Shown here in pieces: positions 50,659-59,181 of a stretch of DNA of 64,000 nucleotides (position 1 is its first letter; each line of letters opens with the position of its first letter). The DNA comes from Haloarculaceae archaeon H-GB1-1. Its GTDB lineage: Archaea > Halobacteriota > Halobacteria > Halobacteriales > Haloarculaceae. Location: contig JARUKX010000007.1 in assembly GCA_029688825.1 (NCBI GenBank), forward strand, positions 1 through 64,000, in the 5' to 3' direction. The notes beneath the pieces are model-generated. The model worked only from the letters and a program-made list of their open reading frames with translations. It did no database searches and was not told where the DNA came from. The position numbers and the translations under genes were made by a program.

Positions 50659-50974
50659 TCACGCGTCGGAGTCGGCCTCCCCCATCGCCTGAGTCACGTG
50701 GGAGAGCGTGACGAGACCGAGTCCGCCGGCGAAGTTACCGCCAGTGATCACGGCAAGCATGGTCGCGACCGTTCCCAGGCCGACGTTCGCTCCGTAGAGG
50801 ACGCCGAGGAGGACGTGAAAGCATCGTGACGACGACGTGGTCGAACGGGCCGAGCGCGAGTAGGAACCCGACGACGTAGGCCAGGCTGAATCGACTCCCG
50901 ACGCGGTTGAGTCCGACGAGGAGGAACGACAGCAGACTCACGAGCGTCCCGCCCGCGATGGCGCTCGCGAACAT
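50659..50974 (-). pseudogene. truncated, frameshifted formate/nitrite (FNT) transporter remnant
   Basis: The minus strand reads MFASAIAGGTLVSLLSFLLV and on to GPFDHVVVTML, then a frameshift: with one T removed from the CTTTCACG run (about 50817-50822) the frame continues HVLLGVLYGAN through NFAGGLGLVTLSHVTQAMGE. This is the C-terminal third of the FNT family (GPFDHVVV-LHVLFG, GG-GLVTLTHV). The N-terminal two thirds are missing: reading upstream the frame meets a stop within about 100 bases. Hence two independent lesions, a 5' truncation and an indel. An alternative is a natural recoding site, which is unlikely for this family. Confidence 0.72.
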
Positions 50975-51249
50975 GGTTCGAGGAGGAGCCAGAAAAGCCT
51001 CCGCGAGCGGAAACGCGAGGTCGACCCACCGTTTCGGTCCGGACAGGCGGACTGTCGAGTCGGTACCCTAACGACGGCCACACTCCGGAGGAACGACTAC
51101 TTATCCGGATTCCCACCCAACGTCTCGTAGTGGACGTGATTGCCATTGCTCTCCCGCCGAATCACAGTCCCCGCGTCGGGGAGACCGCAGAACAGAGTTG
51201 CGCTCGGAGATCCGGTTCACGGCTCTCGACGTCCACTCCTCCACCCACT

Positions 51250-51912
51250 ATGAGCCACATCGCTGAACTCACCGTCAAACACCCGAACCTCGTGTTGACG
51301 CCGACGCTCGAAGCGATTCCCGACCTCGAGGTGCGCGTCGAATCGCAACCGATCACAGTCGCCGAATCCCCGACGTTGTTCTACATGGTTCGGGCCCCCG
51401 ACTTCCGAGCGTTCGAAGACGAACTCGTCACCGACCACACCGTCGACGGGTGGGCGGTAGACGGCGTGTTCGATTCGAGCCGCATCTACAAGATCACCTT
51501 CTCGGAGACGACGAGATTTCTCACACCGCAGATAAGCGACATCGGGTTGCGAATCCTCGACGCGACGAGCGTCGAGGGCGGGTGGCACCTTCGAGTGCAC
51601 ACGCCGACGCGGAAACAACTCGAGCGGTTCCTCTCGTACTGCCGAGACGAAGACGTCCAGTGTCACCTGGAAAAGGTGTTCAGCACCGCCGACGATAGCG
51701 GGCCGACGACCGGGGAGCGAATCGACCTGGAACTGACCGACCGCCAGCGCGAAGTCGCGCAGACCGCGACGGAGATGGGATACTTCGGAGCTGGGGGAGC
51801 CAGCGCTGACGAGGTCGCTGCCGAACTCGACATCGCACCGTCGACGCTCTCGTCGCATCTCCGGACGATCACGGAGAAAGTGTTCGCGCGTCTCTTCGGA
51901 GGGGAGTCGTAA
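51250..51912 (+). CDS. bacterio-opsin activator-type HTH regulator
   Basis: Encodes 220 residues from ATG 51250 (MSHIAELTVKHPNLVLTPTL). An N-terminal Bat-type sensor module of about 140 residues (YMVRAPDFRAFEDELVTDHT, GLRILDATSVEGGWHLRVHT) precedes the HTH_10 DNA-binding domain (LTDRQREVAQTATEMGYFGA, SADEVAAELDIAPSTLSSHL). It is a paralogue of the regulator at 23711-24364. A longer upstream reading (from 51130) includes the predicted promoter stretch. Monocistronic, with a HalOD1 gene downstream on the same strand. Ligand and targets unknown. Confidence 0.82.
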   Translation: MSHIAELTVKHPNLVLTPTLEAIPDLEVRVESQPITVAESPTLFYMVRAPDFRAFEDELVTDHTVDGWAVDGVFDSSRIYKITFSETTRFLTPQISDIGLRILDATSVEGGWHLRVHTPTRKQLERFLSYCRDEDVQCHLEKVFSTADDSGPTTGERIDLELTDRQREVAQTATEMGYFGAGGASADEVAAELDIAPSTLSSHLRTITEKVFARLFGGES

Positions 51913-52004
51913 GCGACAGTTCCGATCGACGATCCGGCCGTAATAAAGCGTGGCACTATGCTACGACACAATTGACCGGCCAAAGTGCGAACCGTCGGGT
52001 GTCA

Positions 52005-52259
52005 ATGGGTATCTCAAGAGAATTATCTCGCACTGAAACGTCCTCGCTCAGCGAGGCCGTCCTCGCTGCAGTTGCTGATCGGGAAGGCGTCGAAGAACTG
52101 GACCTCGAGGAACCGCTCTACTCCGCCGTCGACCCCGAAGCGCTCGACAATCTCTTTCGTTCGAGCACCGGCGAAGTCCGATTTCGCTATCTCGGCTACA
52201 CGATAACCGTCGATCACACTGGCGACGTCACCATCGCCAGTGAAGCGACCAGAAGGTAG
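52005..52259 (+). CDS. HalOD1 output-domain protein
   Basis: Encodes 84 residues starting MGISRELSRTETSSLSEAVL. The pattern SEAVLAAVADREGVEELDLE, PLYSAVDPEALDNLF and VRFRYLGYTITVDHTGDVTI is that of the HalOD1 domain, found alone or at the end of haloarchaeal signal proteins. It probably acts as a response or output module with a partner encoded elsewhere. The ATG at 52005 is used in place of a TTG at 51972. TAATAAAG at 51940-51947 may be the TATA box, which would leave a leader of about 35 bases. Confidence 0.72.
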   Translation: MGISRELSRTETSSLSEAVLAAVADREGVEELDLEEPLYSAVDPEALDNLFRSSTGEVRFRYLGYTITVDHTGDVTIASEATRR

Positions 52260-52381
52260 ACGCCCGCTGTTTCCTGTGGAAGAACTGCGAGTGGAGAAGC
52301 CGATCGGCGACCTCTGCCAGCACGACCCGACGTGAACTATCGGTTACGAAGGAGACCGAGAGGCAGTAATGCCTGCCAGCC

Positions 52382-53692
52382 TCAGGCCTCGGCGTCCCGG
52401 AAGTACTCCGGCAGCGCGAACGGTTCGTCCTCGCCCTGCACGTCGAGGACGTCGAGCGCGGTGACGACGGCGTCGACGCCGAGCAGGCCGGCGAGGCTCG
52501 GTTCGGTACGGCCCTCGTCGCTGGAGACGAGTTCCTTGACGTAGAGGCCCCCCTCGCCGTGGAGTTCGACGGTGGCGTGGCGGGCGTCCTCGAAATCGCC
52601 CGAGATCTCGTACACCTCTCGGGTGCGGGTGAGGTCCGCACGGCGGTGGGACACGCGCTGGGGTGTGTCCTGGTGGACGGTCGCCCCTTCGAGTTCGTCG
52701 AGGGCGGCCTCGAAGTCGTCTGCGGCGACGTCGTCGCCGAACTCGATCTCCATTCGATACGTCTTGCTGGCGTCGAGTTCCTTCACGCGCTCGACCATCT
52801 CGTGGGTAGCCAGTCGGAGCCCCTCGACCTCGGCCTTGCCGTCTGCGAAGTCGTTGATCTCGGCTTCGAGGTCCGCGACGTCCACGTCGCGGATTCGCGG
52901 TTCGTCCACCTCGATGACGAACGGCCGGCCGGAGTCGAGCATCAGCGCGTCGACGTCCTCGCGGCCCGCGCCGTGGAACGTCGCGTCCGCGCCGTTCATC
53001 GCCTCCAGCACGACGGGCGTTGTCAGTTCCTCGACGCTCTCGTCGTAGCGATAGCCCGTGCCGTCGCAGCCGGGACACTCCTCGCCGCGCTTGATGCCGG
53101 TCTCGTTGCACTCCCGGCAGGGCCACTCCGTCTGTGGGATGTCGCGTTCGAGCTTGCGGTAGCGGCCGTAGACGAACGCGGAATTGACCTGCACGTCGAT
53201 CTCGCCGGTCGCGAGGTCGATCAGCGCCAGCACGTCCGGGCGGCCGAAGTCGACCTCGGTGTCGGTCAGCCGGCCGAACCGCTTGCCGACCTCGCGGTTG
53301 TACTCCGACTTCAGGAGTTCGCCCGCGTCCTCCTCGAGTCCGACCTCCTCGCGCAGGAGGACGTCGTTCTCCTCCAGCAGTGGCGGGACCTTCGTCCCGA
53401 CCTGGTAGGTGTCGAACTCGTAGCCCCGCAGCGCCGCGGCGGCGTTCTCGGCCCAGGCGTCGAAGTCCGCACACTCGCCCTCGCAGACCCAGCAGACGGC
53501 CTCGTCGGCGTCGTATTTGACGTCTTCGAGCGGCACGTCTTCCTCGAGCGCCAGCGCCACCCGCATGGCGTGGCCGCGCTCGGGGTTCCCCAGCCCGAAG
53601 CTCCGGTCGGCGTACAGTCGGCCGAGACAGGAATCACAGATGGGGCCGCTGTCGAGGGCGGCCCGCGTCGTCTCCAGCACGTTCGCGTCCAT
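52382..53692 (-). CDS. pus10: tRNA pseudouridine(54/55) synthase Pus10
   Basis: Encodes 436 residues. An N-terminal THUMP-like region contains four cysteines in two pairs (CDSCLGRLY, CWVCEGEC), binding zinc. The catalytic pseudouridine synthase domain has FVIEVDEPRIRDV and the catalytic Asp in HGAGREDVDALML (about residue 245). The C-terminus continues with the RHATVELHGEGGLYVKELVS core. Pus10 makes pseudouridine at tRNA positions 54 and 55 in archaea. ATG 53692 is the natural start. It is 58 bases downstream of the broken mscS gene's end. Confidence 0.92.
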   Translation of the reverse strand: MDANVLETTRAALDSGPICDSCLGRLYADRSFGLGNPERGHAMRVALALEEDVPLEDVKYDADEAVCWVCEGECADFDAWAENAAAALRGYEFDTYQVGTKVPPLLEENDVLLREEVGLEEDAGELLKSEYNREVGKRFGRLTDTEVDFGRPDVLALIDLATGEIDVQVNSAFVYGRYRKLERDIPQTEWPCRECNETGIKRGEECPGCDGTGYRYDESVEELTTPVVLEAMNGADATFHGAGREDVDALMLDSGRPFVIEVDEPRIRDVDVADLEAEINDFADGKAEVEGLRLATHEMVERVKELDASKTYRMEIEFGDDVAADDFEAALDELEGATVHQDTPQRVSHRRADLTRTREVYEISGDFEDARHATVELHGEGGLYVKELVSSDEGRTEPSLAGLLGVDAVVTALDVLDVQGEDEPFALPEYFRDAEA

Positions 53693-54515
53693 TGGAGAGA
53701 TACAGGCGAGGACCGCCTAACACACTTTCGGACCGGCGGAGCGGGCGCAGTCAGTCGCCGGCGTCGGTGGCGTGGCCGTCTGTTCGGGGACCGTCCGCCG
53801 CGGGACGGGTGAGGGAACTGGCGATAGCGTCGTCGGCGAGCGACACCGACACCTCCCGTTGTGGGAACGGGATCTCGATGCCGACCTCGCGGAAGCGGTC
53901 GTACACCGCGCGGTTGAGGTGGTGGGTCGCCCGCCCACGCAGCACGGGCGCGTCGATCCAGCAGAGGAGTTCCACCTCCAGCGACGAGTCGCCGAAGCGC
54001 CGGAAGCGAACCCGAGGGTTCGGGTGGCTCTCGACGAGGTCTTCGTCGGCGGCGATGGCCAGCAGCGTCTCCTCGACGAGGTCCATGTCGGTGCCGTAGG
54101 CGACGCCGACCTCGATGCAGACCCGCCGGTCCCACCGCGGCGTGGACTCGTTGACGATGGTCGCGGTGTTGAGAACTGAGTTCGGGACGGTCACGAAGAT
54201 GTCGTCGCGAGTCCGGATGACCGTCGAGCGAATCGAGATGTCTTCGACGCGGCCGCGCTCGCCCGATTCCAGAACGATGTAGTCGCCGACCTTGTAGGTG
54301 CCGTCGAAGTACAGCGCGATAGAGCCGAAGAAGTTCGCGATGGTGTCGCGGGCGGCCAGCCCGACCACGATGCCCAGAACGCCAGCCGAGGCCAGCAGCG
54401 GCGTCACAGCGGTAACAGCGCGGAAGCCACCCTTCAGGGTGGGAGGAAGCGCGTAAGCCACACTACGCAAACCACCGAAATCAGCATTGCCGACTCGCCC
54501 ACGCCACTGAAAAAC

Positions 54516-54524
54516 ATTAATAAA
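54516..54524 (+). promoter_or_regulatory. TATA-like box of tnpB
   Basis: ATTAATAAA lies 24-32 bases before the ATG at 54548 and decides that start over the GTG at 54539, giving a leaderless mRNA. It is inside the element, so expression does not depend on the host gene. Confidence 0.6.
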
Positions 54525-54547
54525 GAGTAGCTACTACTGTGAGACAG

Positions 54548-55840
54548 ATGGCGTGGGAAGTGACTCGAACGGTTCGCGTCCACCTCGACGTACCCGACGA
54601 CCGCAAGAGTGACCTCCACGTCACCAACTCCAAATTCCAGTACTGCGCGAACCGCACCGCAGACTGGGCATGGCGCTATCCAGACCAGGACTGCGTGACC
54701 AGCAAAAGCGAAGCCGAAGCTGTTATCTACGACGACCTCCGCGAGGAAACCGACGGACTGCACGCGAACCTCGTGCAGAAAGCCATCAAACGCGCCACTG
54801 ACGACATCGGCAACTGTGTTGACAGGCTTGCCGACGGCGAAAGCACGAGCAAGCCCGAGTACGAGACGTTCAGCATCGTCTACGACAAGCGAGCCGCTAC
54901 CTACTACCGCGACAAGGTAAGCCTCGCCACCGTCAACGGCAGGGTCGAATGCGAGTACGACCTGCCCGATGATCTCGAAGGAACACCGCACGGCGAGTAC
55001 CTTCTCAACGAGGACTACTCGTTCAGCACAAGCACCGTCCACTACGATAGCGAAGCCGATGCGTTCTACCTGCACGCGGTGATGGAACGAGAATTTGACG
55101 TAGACAGTCCTGAGAAAGCCGAGGATTCGAAAGTCCTTGGCGTGGACTGCAACGTTACCGACCACATCGCCGTGACCAGCACAGGGCGATTCATCGGCAA
55201 CGCCGACTATCTCAACCATCAACGGCGAGAGTTCGAGAAGCGACGCGGCACCCTCCAGCAAACGGGCACGCGAAGTGCCCACTTGACCTACCAACGCATC
55301 GGTGACAGGTTTGGTCGCTGGAGTGAAAACTACCTCCATCGGTGTTCGAAAGCAATCGTTGTAGAAGCGCGACGCCACGAGTGTACGCATATCGCGTTCG
55401 AAAACTTGGAACAAATCCGTGACCGTATCAGCGACGGGAAGAAGTTCCAGCAGTGGGCGTTCAACGCTCTTCAGACGATGGTCGAGTACAAGGCCGAAGC
55501 GTACGGTATCGTGGAAGAGACGGTGAGTCCACAGTACACGAGCCAGCAATGCTCGAAGTGCGGGTGCACGTTGGAGGAGAACCGCGACGACCAGCACTTC
55601 GAATGTCTTGACTGTGGGTACACGGCGAACGCGGACTACAACGCGGCGAAGAACGTTGCTCGGAAACTGGCGTTGAAGCTCCAGCGGGGGCAGAAGACCC
55701 CTGCTGGAGGGGCGTTCTGTCAGTACGCCCTGAAGTCAGGGACGATGACCGTGAACGCTACTGAAGTGGCGTCCGACACTCCAGTGTCGGCAGAACGAGA
55801 GTCCACTGACAAGCCCACCCCTTTAGGGGTGGGTAGCTGA
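54548..55840 (+). CDS. tnpB: RNA-guided endonuclease TnpB
   Basis: Encodes 430 residues. The RuvC-like triad is intact: VLGVDCN (Asp, about 192), HIAFENLEQIRD (Glu, about 280) and CGYTANADYNAAKN (Asp, about 358). A four-cysteine zinc finger lies between the last two (CSKCGCTLEENRDD and CLDCG). The N-terminal OB/helical wedge begins MAWEVTRTVRVHLDVPD. TnpB uses an omega-RNA from the element's right end to cut DNA next to a transposon-adjacent motif. The stop codon is one base from the element's end, so the coding region overlaps the RNA scaffold. No inactivating change is seen. Confidence 0.93.
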   Translation: MAWEVTRTVRVHLDVPDDRKSDLHVTNSKFQYCANRTADWAWRYPDQDCVTSKSEAEAVIYDDLREETDGLHANLVQKAIKRATDDIGNCVDRLADGESTSKPEYETFSIVYDKRAATYYRDKVSLATVNGRVECEYDLPDDLEGTPHGEYLLNEDYSFSTSTVHYDSEADAFYLHAVMEREFDVDSPEKAEDSKVLGVDCNVTDHIAVTSTGRFIGNADYLNHQRREFEKRRGTLQQTGTRSAHLTYQRIGDRFGRWSENYLHRCSKAIVVEARRHECTHIAFENLEQIRDRISDGKKFQQWAFNALQTMVEYKAEAYGIVEETVSPQYTSQQCSKCGCTLEENRDDQHFECLDCGYTANADYNAAKNVARKLALKLQRGQKTPAGGAFCQYALKSGTMTVNATEVASDTPVSAERESTDKPTPLGVGS

Positions 55841-55841
55841 C
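55690..55841 (+). ncRNA. candidate omega-RNA scaffold at the TnpB element's right end
   Basis: Three hairpins sit in the last 150 bases: CCCCTGCTGGAGGGG (about 55699-55713), GCCCTGAAGTCAGGG (about 55728-55742) and the terminal CCCACCCC-TTTA-GGGGTGGG (55814-55833). In characterised TnpB systems the scaffold RNA covers this 3' region and the guide is the host DNA just beyond the right end, here GTTCACGTTCC, part of mscS. The 5' boundary is a guess. Confidence 0.45.
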
Positions 55842-56446
55842 GTTCACGTTCCACAGCGACAGCAGGAGGAAGCCGCCGCCGCCGAGCACGACCGCCGTCC
55901 AGACGTTCTGGAAGATGGGCACGACCTGTCAGTCGAAGTGCTCGCCACCCGAGGCTTCCGACGAGACGCGCCGACCCATCCGGATGAGCGCCGTCGTCCA
56001 GATGACCACGAGCAGCGAGCCAACGATGGCTGCAGCGATGGGGACCGCACCGGGGAGGACGCGGAGTTGGACGACGGCCAGGTACGCGCCGGCGAGGACG
56101 ACCGTCACGTACAGCGGCGGGTGGATGGCCCGGAAGATGACGTCGTCGACCTCCCCCGGGATACGGGCGGTGACACGACGGACGAGGACGTCGCCGCCGA
56201 TCTGGACCACCTTCGCTACCAGCAGCGAGGCCCCCACGACGAAGACGAACCCCTGCCAGCGTGGCAGCGCGAGCACGGCCTCCCAGATGCCCACGAGAAA
56301 CTGGAACGGTTGCATTCGAAGGAGTACGCCGGGTCAGTATATAGCGTCTCTGTGGGGTCTCGGCCGGCAAGAACAGGTATCTGGGCAGAGACGTTCCCAT
56401 CACGTCGACCCGAACGGTTTTCCCGGATGGGTCGCTCTCTCCGGCA

Positions 56447-57262
56447 ATGGATTCGCTGCTGTTCGCGCTTCTCGTGGGTCTCCTCCAGGGCATCCTCGAG
56501 TGGTTGCCGGTCTCCAGCGAGGGTGCCATCGCTCTCACGGCGACCGTCGTCGGGGGGTTCTCGCCCACGCTGGCGACGCAGTTCGGACTGTTCCTCCACG
56601 CCGGGACCGGGCTTGCAGCCCTGGCGTTCTACCGGGGAGACGTCGCTACACTGCTCCGGTCGCTCCCCGAGTGGCGGCCGCGAACGGCCTGGGGACGAGC
56701 GGACGCGGAGCTGTCGTTCCTCGCGACGGGGACGCTCACCTCCGCTGTCGTCGGCGGGCTGGTCTACGTCGCGCTCGAAGACCTCGCCTCCGAACTCACC
56801 GGCGGCGCGTTCGTCGCCGCCATCGGCGGCCTGCTCGTCGTGACCGGCGTCGTCCAGCGGGTCGCACAGGAGCGGACGTTCGACGGCGGGCGGTCACCGA
56901 CGCTCGGTGACGGGGTGCTCGTCGGCGCGATGCAGGGCCTGGCGCTGCTTCCCGGCGTCTCCCGGTCGGGCACGACGGTCAGCGCCCTGCTCTTGCGTGG
57001 TCACGCCGGCGAGGAGACGCTCCGGCTGTCGTTCCTGCTCGCGATTCCCGCGTCGTTCGGCGCGGGGCTGCTCGTGCTCGTGGACGAGGGCGTCCCGGCA
57101 ATCGCACTGTCCGAGGCAGGCGTCGCGCTCGCCGTCAGCGCCGTCGTCGGCTATCTCACCGTCGGCGCGCTGGTCCGGCTGGTCCGCCGAGTCGCGTTCT
57201 GGGGCGTCTGCGTCGGGTTCGGCGCGCTCGCCGTGGTCGGCGGGCTGCTGGTCGCGGTGTGA
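56447..57262 (+). CDS. uppP: undecaprenyl-diphosphatase-like UppP (BacA)
   Basis: Encodes 271 residues with eight or so hydrophobic helices. Both family motifs are visible: LQGILEWLPVSSEGAIAL (about residues 13-30; Glu residues kept but the usual SGH is EGA) and LLPGVSRSGTTVSALLLRG (about 168-186, PGxSRSxxT). In bacteria it dephosphorylates C55-PP lipid carriers; in archaea the polyprenyl/dolichyl diphosphate is the likely substrate. Position next to glycan genes suggests lipid-carrier recycling for glycosylation. CGGTTTTCC at 56415-56423 is a plausible TATA 24-32 bases upstream of ATG 56447. Confidence 0.85.
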   Translation: MDSLLFALLVGLLQGILEWLPVSSEGAIALTATVVGGFSPTLATQFGLFLHAGTGLAALAFYRGDVATLLRSLPEWRPRTAWGRADAELSFLATGTLTSAVVGGLVYVALEDLASELTGGAFVAAIGGLLVVTGVVQRVAQERTFDGGRSPTLGDGVLVGAMQGLALLPGVSRSGTTVSALLLRGHAGEETLRLSFLLAIPASFGAGLLVLVDEGVPAIALSEAGVALAVSAVVGYLTVGALVRLVRRVAFWGVCVGFGALAVVGGLLVAV

Positions 57263-57343
57263 GCCGACCTCGTGACCGACGGTGCCGGAAAAGGCGCAAT
57301 CATATATACGTCAGCAGTCCAAACCGGATACGTACCGCTGTCC

Positions 57344-58210
57344 ATGAGTGGGGACGAACGGAAGCTGCTGGATACGTCGGGAGACTACTGTTACGCCGTC
57401 AAGAGCGGCGCGGAGGTCCCAGACCCGGACTGGCAGTCCTGTCGGGTCATCCTGACGAACAAGCGCCTGATTCTCGCGAGCAACGGCGGCAAGCAGGCCG
57501 TCGCCTACGAGAACATCCAGCTTCCCGGCGATCCGGACGACGCCGTCCCAGACTCGTTCTCGCTCGGCGGCGCGACGCCGCTGCGCATCGGCGACAACGT
57601 CATCGTCGTCGACGCGACGGGCGTCGACGACTTCCAGACGGAGTACTGCCGGGCGAACCTCCACGGGACGGTCATCCTCGTGAAGTACCCCGCGGTCGTC
57701 GGCGGCGTCGTGCAGAACGCCGAGTGGAAGAAGGCGCGCTTCCGGCTGGCGGACGACACGGTCCAGCTGGCGTTTCCGGACGGCGACGCCGTCGCCTTCG
57801 ACGTGGACGACGTCGGAACCCTCGACGTGTCCACCAACGACATCAAGGGGAAATCGCGAACCGTCGTCAAGGTCGAGCACACCGACGCCGAGGACCGGAG
57901 CGTCGAGACGCACTTCTCGGGCACGGCGAGCCACACCAGTGCGCTCCAGACGCTCTTCGAGCAGGTCATCGAGGAGCGCGAGGAGGACTACGAACTCGAC
58001 GAGATGGAGAATCAGGTCCTGATGGCGCTGTACTCTGGCGTCTCGCCGTTCGAGATGGCGGACTTCGTCGGCCTCGACGTCGACGAGGTCGAGGAGATAT
58101 ACAACACGTTGCTCGACGTCGGCGCGGTCGACAAGGTCCGAGTGCGGACGGAGGTGTCGCTGAACGCCTACGGCCGCAACCTCGCCAGCGAGGCGATGAG
58201 CGAACAATGA
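57344..58210 (+). CDS. cheF1: archaeal taxis adaptor CheF (first copy)
   Basis: Encodes 288 residues starting MSGDERKLLDTSGDYCYAVK. It shares its whole length with the next protein and matches the archaeal CheF family (DUF439): WQSCRVILTNKRLILASNGG, VQNAEWKKARFRLADDTVQL, and the C-terminal winged-helix-like VLMALYSGVSPFEMADFVGL. CheF links CheY and the archaellum switch proteins in haloarchaea. No che or fla genes are in the window, so the pair is detached from the main cluster here or the cluster lies elsewhere. A TATA-like CATATATAC is at 57300-57308, giving a short leader of about 10 bases. Confidence 0.87.
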   Translation: MSGDERKLLDTSGDYCYAVKSGAEVPDPDWQSCRVILTNKRLILASNGGKQAVAYENIQLPGDPDDAVPDSFSLGGATPLRIGDNVIVVDATGVDDFQTEYCRANLHGTVILVKYPAVVGGVVQNAEWKKARFRLADDTVQLAFPDGDAVAFDVDDVGTLDVSTNDIKGKSRTVVKVEHTDAEDRSVETHFSGTASHTSALQTLFEQVIEEREEDYELDEMENQVLMALYSGVSPFEMADFVGLDVDEVEEIYNTLLDVGAVDKVRVRTEVSLNAYGRNLASEAMSEQ

Positions 58211-58272
58211 AGCCCGACAGCCGAAATCCCTAATCCGTATCGGCCAGTACGTGTACCAAGACGCAGCAATCG

Positions 58273-59133
58273 ATGAGCGACTCCGAGAAGAAGATCCGGG
58301 ACACGCAGGGGAAGTTCCTCCAGGCGGTGAAGGACGGCAAGGAACTTCGTGACGGCGAGTGGCAAGAGTGTCGGGTCGTGTTGACCAACAAACGGCTCGT
58401 CCTCGTCGCCGACGGCAAGACGTCGGTCCCGCTGTCGAACATGACCGAGTTCGGCGGCCGCTACGACAAGACCCAAGCGGCCGCCCAGGAGTCGAACTAC
58501 ACCGCCGTGACCGTCTCCGACGACGTGTACCTGGTCTCGACGACGGAACACAGCCAGTTCGAGACGGACCTCTACAAGGCCGTCCTCAACGGGCAGGTCC
58601 TGTTCGTCGACCACCCCGCGGTCAAGGGTGGCGTCGTCCAGGGCACCGAGTGGACGAAGGCCCGCATCAAGGTCGGCGATTCGATGATCCGCCTGGCGGT
58701 CGCCAACGGCGACCTCGTCGAGATCGACCGCGACGACATCGGTGACGTCGACGAGGACGAGCGGACCGTCGAAGGTGAGGATCGGCTCATCGTCGAGGTC
58801 GAACACACGGAGGACGACATCAGCGTGGAGACGCACATCACCGGCACCCGCCAGCACATTACCGTCCTCCGGGAACTCGTCCAGGAGGGCGTCGAGCGAA
58901 CCGAGGCCGACCTCGACCTGAGCAACACCGAGAAGCAGGTCATCATGGCGCTCCACTCGGGCGTCTCACCCTTCGCCATCCCCGATTTCGTCGGCATCTC
59001 CGTCGAGAAGACCGAGGCCATCTACGACCGACTCATCGAACTCGACGTCATCGAGGTGACCCGCGAGCGGACCGAAGTCGAGATCACGCCGCAGGGCCGG
59101 AACGTCGCCGGGAAGGCGATGGCCAGCCAATAA
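58273..59133 (+). CDS. cheF2: archaeal taxis adaptor CheF (second copy)
   Basis: Encodes 286 residues from ATG 58273. Aligned with its neighbour it keeps the same order of elements: GEWQECRVVLTNKRLVLVAD (about 33-52), VVQGTEWTKARIKVGDSMIR, and VIMALHSGVSPFAIPDFVGI near 235-254. The two are tandem paralogues, as known for cheF1/cheF2 in halobacteria, where both connect the chemotaxis system to the archaellum. They lie 62 bases apart on the same strand and may be cotranscribed. Numbering of the copies is arbitrary. Confidence 0.87.
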   Translation: MSDSEKKIRDTQGKFLQAVKDGKELRDGEWQECRVVLTNKRLVLVADGKTSVPLSNMTEFGGRYDKTQAAAQESNYTAVTVSDDVYLVSTTEHSQFETDLYKAVLNGQVLFVDHPAVKGGVVQGTEWTKARIKVGDSMIRLAVANGDLVEIDRDDIGDVDEDERTVEGEDRLIVEVEHTEDDISVETHITGTRQHITVLRELVQEGVERTEADLDLSNTEKQVIMALHSGVSPFAIPDFVGISVEKTEAIYDRLIELDVIEVTRERTEVEITPQGRNVAGKAMASQ

Positions 59134-59181
59134 TCGGTCGAACCACGAAAGCTATAGGTCCCGATGCGCTTCGTGGGACGT

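Larger units (their letters stand above)
54408..55841 (+). mobile_element. IS200/IS605-type element with TnpB only (IS1341-like)
   Basis: A 1434-bp insert carries only tnpB; no Y1 transposase (tnpA) is present, so movement would need a trans-acting TnpA. The ends have no terminal inverted repeats, as expected for this superfamily. Subterminal hairpins occur at the left (CCACCCT-TC-AGGGTGG, 54427-54442) and right (CCCACCCC-TTTA-GGGGTGGG, 55814-55833). The flanks are GCGTCAC on the left and GTTCACGTTCC on the right; an AC at each junction leaves a two-base ambiguity, so no duplication need be assumed. It sits in mscS. Confidence 0.85.
53751..56315 (-). pseudogene. MscS-family mechanosensitive channel gene, split by a TnpB element
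   Basis: The N-terminal part (56315 to 55842) encodes MQPFQFLVGIWEAVLALPRW and three membrane spans up to FLLLSLWNVNV. The C-terminal part (54407 to 53751) resumes TPLLASAGVLGIVVGLAARD, then the beta domain DGTYKVGDYIVLESGERG and NSVLNTATIVNES. Joining position 55842 to 54407 restores an uninterrupted frame of 376 codons (WNVNVTPLL) apart from an in-frame TGA at 55931-55929, where a CGA Arg is expected in HFDRQVV. So the channel is inactivated by the 1434-bp insertion and by a C-to-T type nonsense change. It would have released osmolytes on hypo-osmotic shock. Confidence 0.88.

Noticed and set aside
50659-50974. Programmed frameshift in the transporter gene
   Set aside because: The 5' part of the gene is also missing, and no slippery heptamer with a downstream structure is apparent, so decay is simpler.
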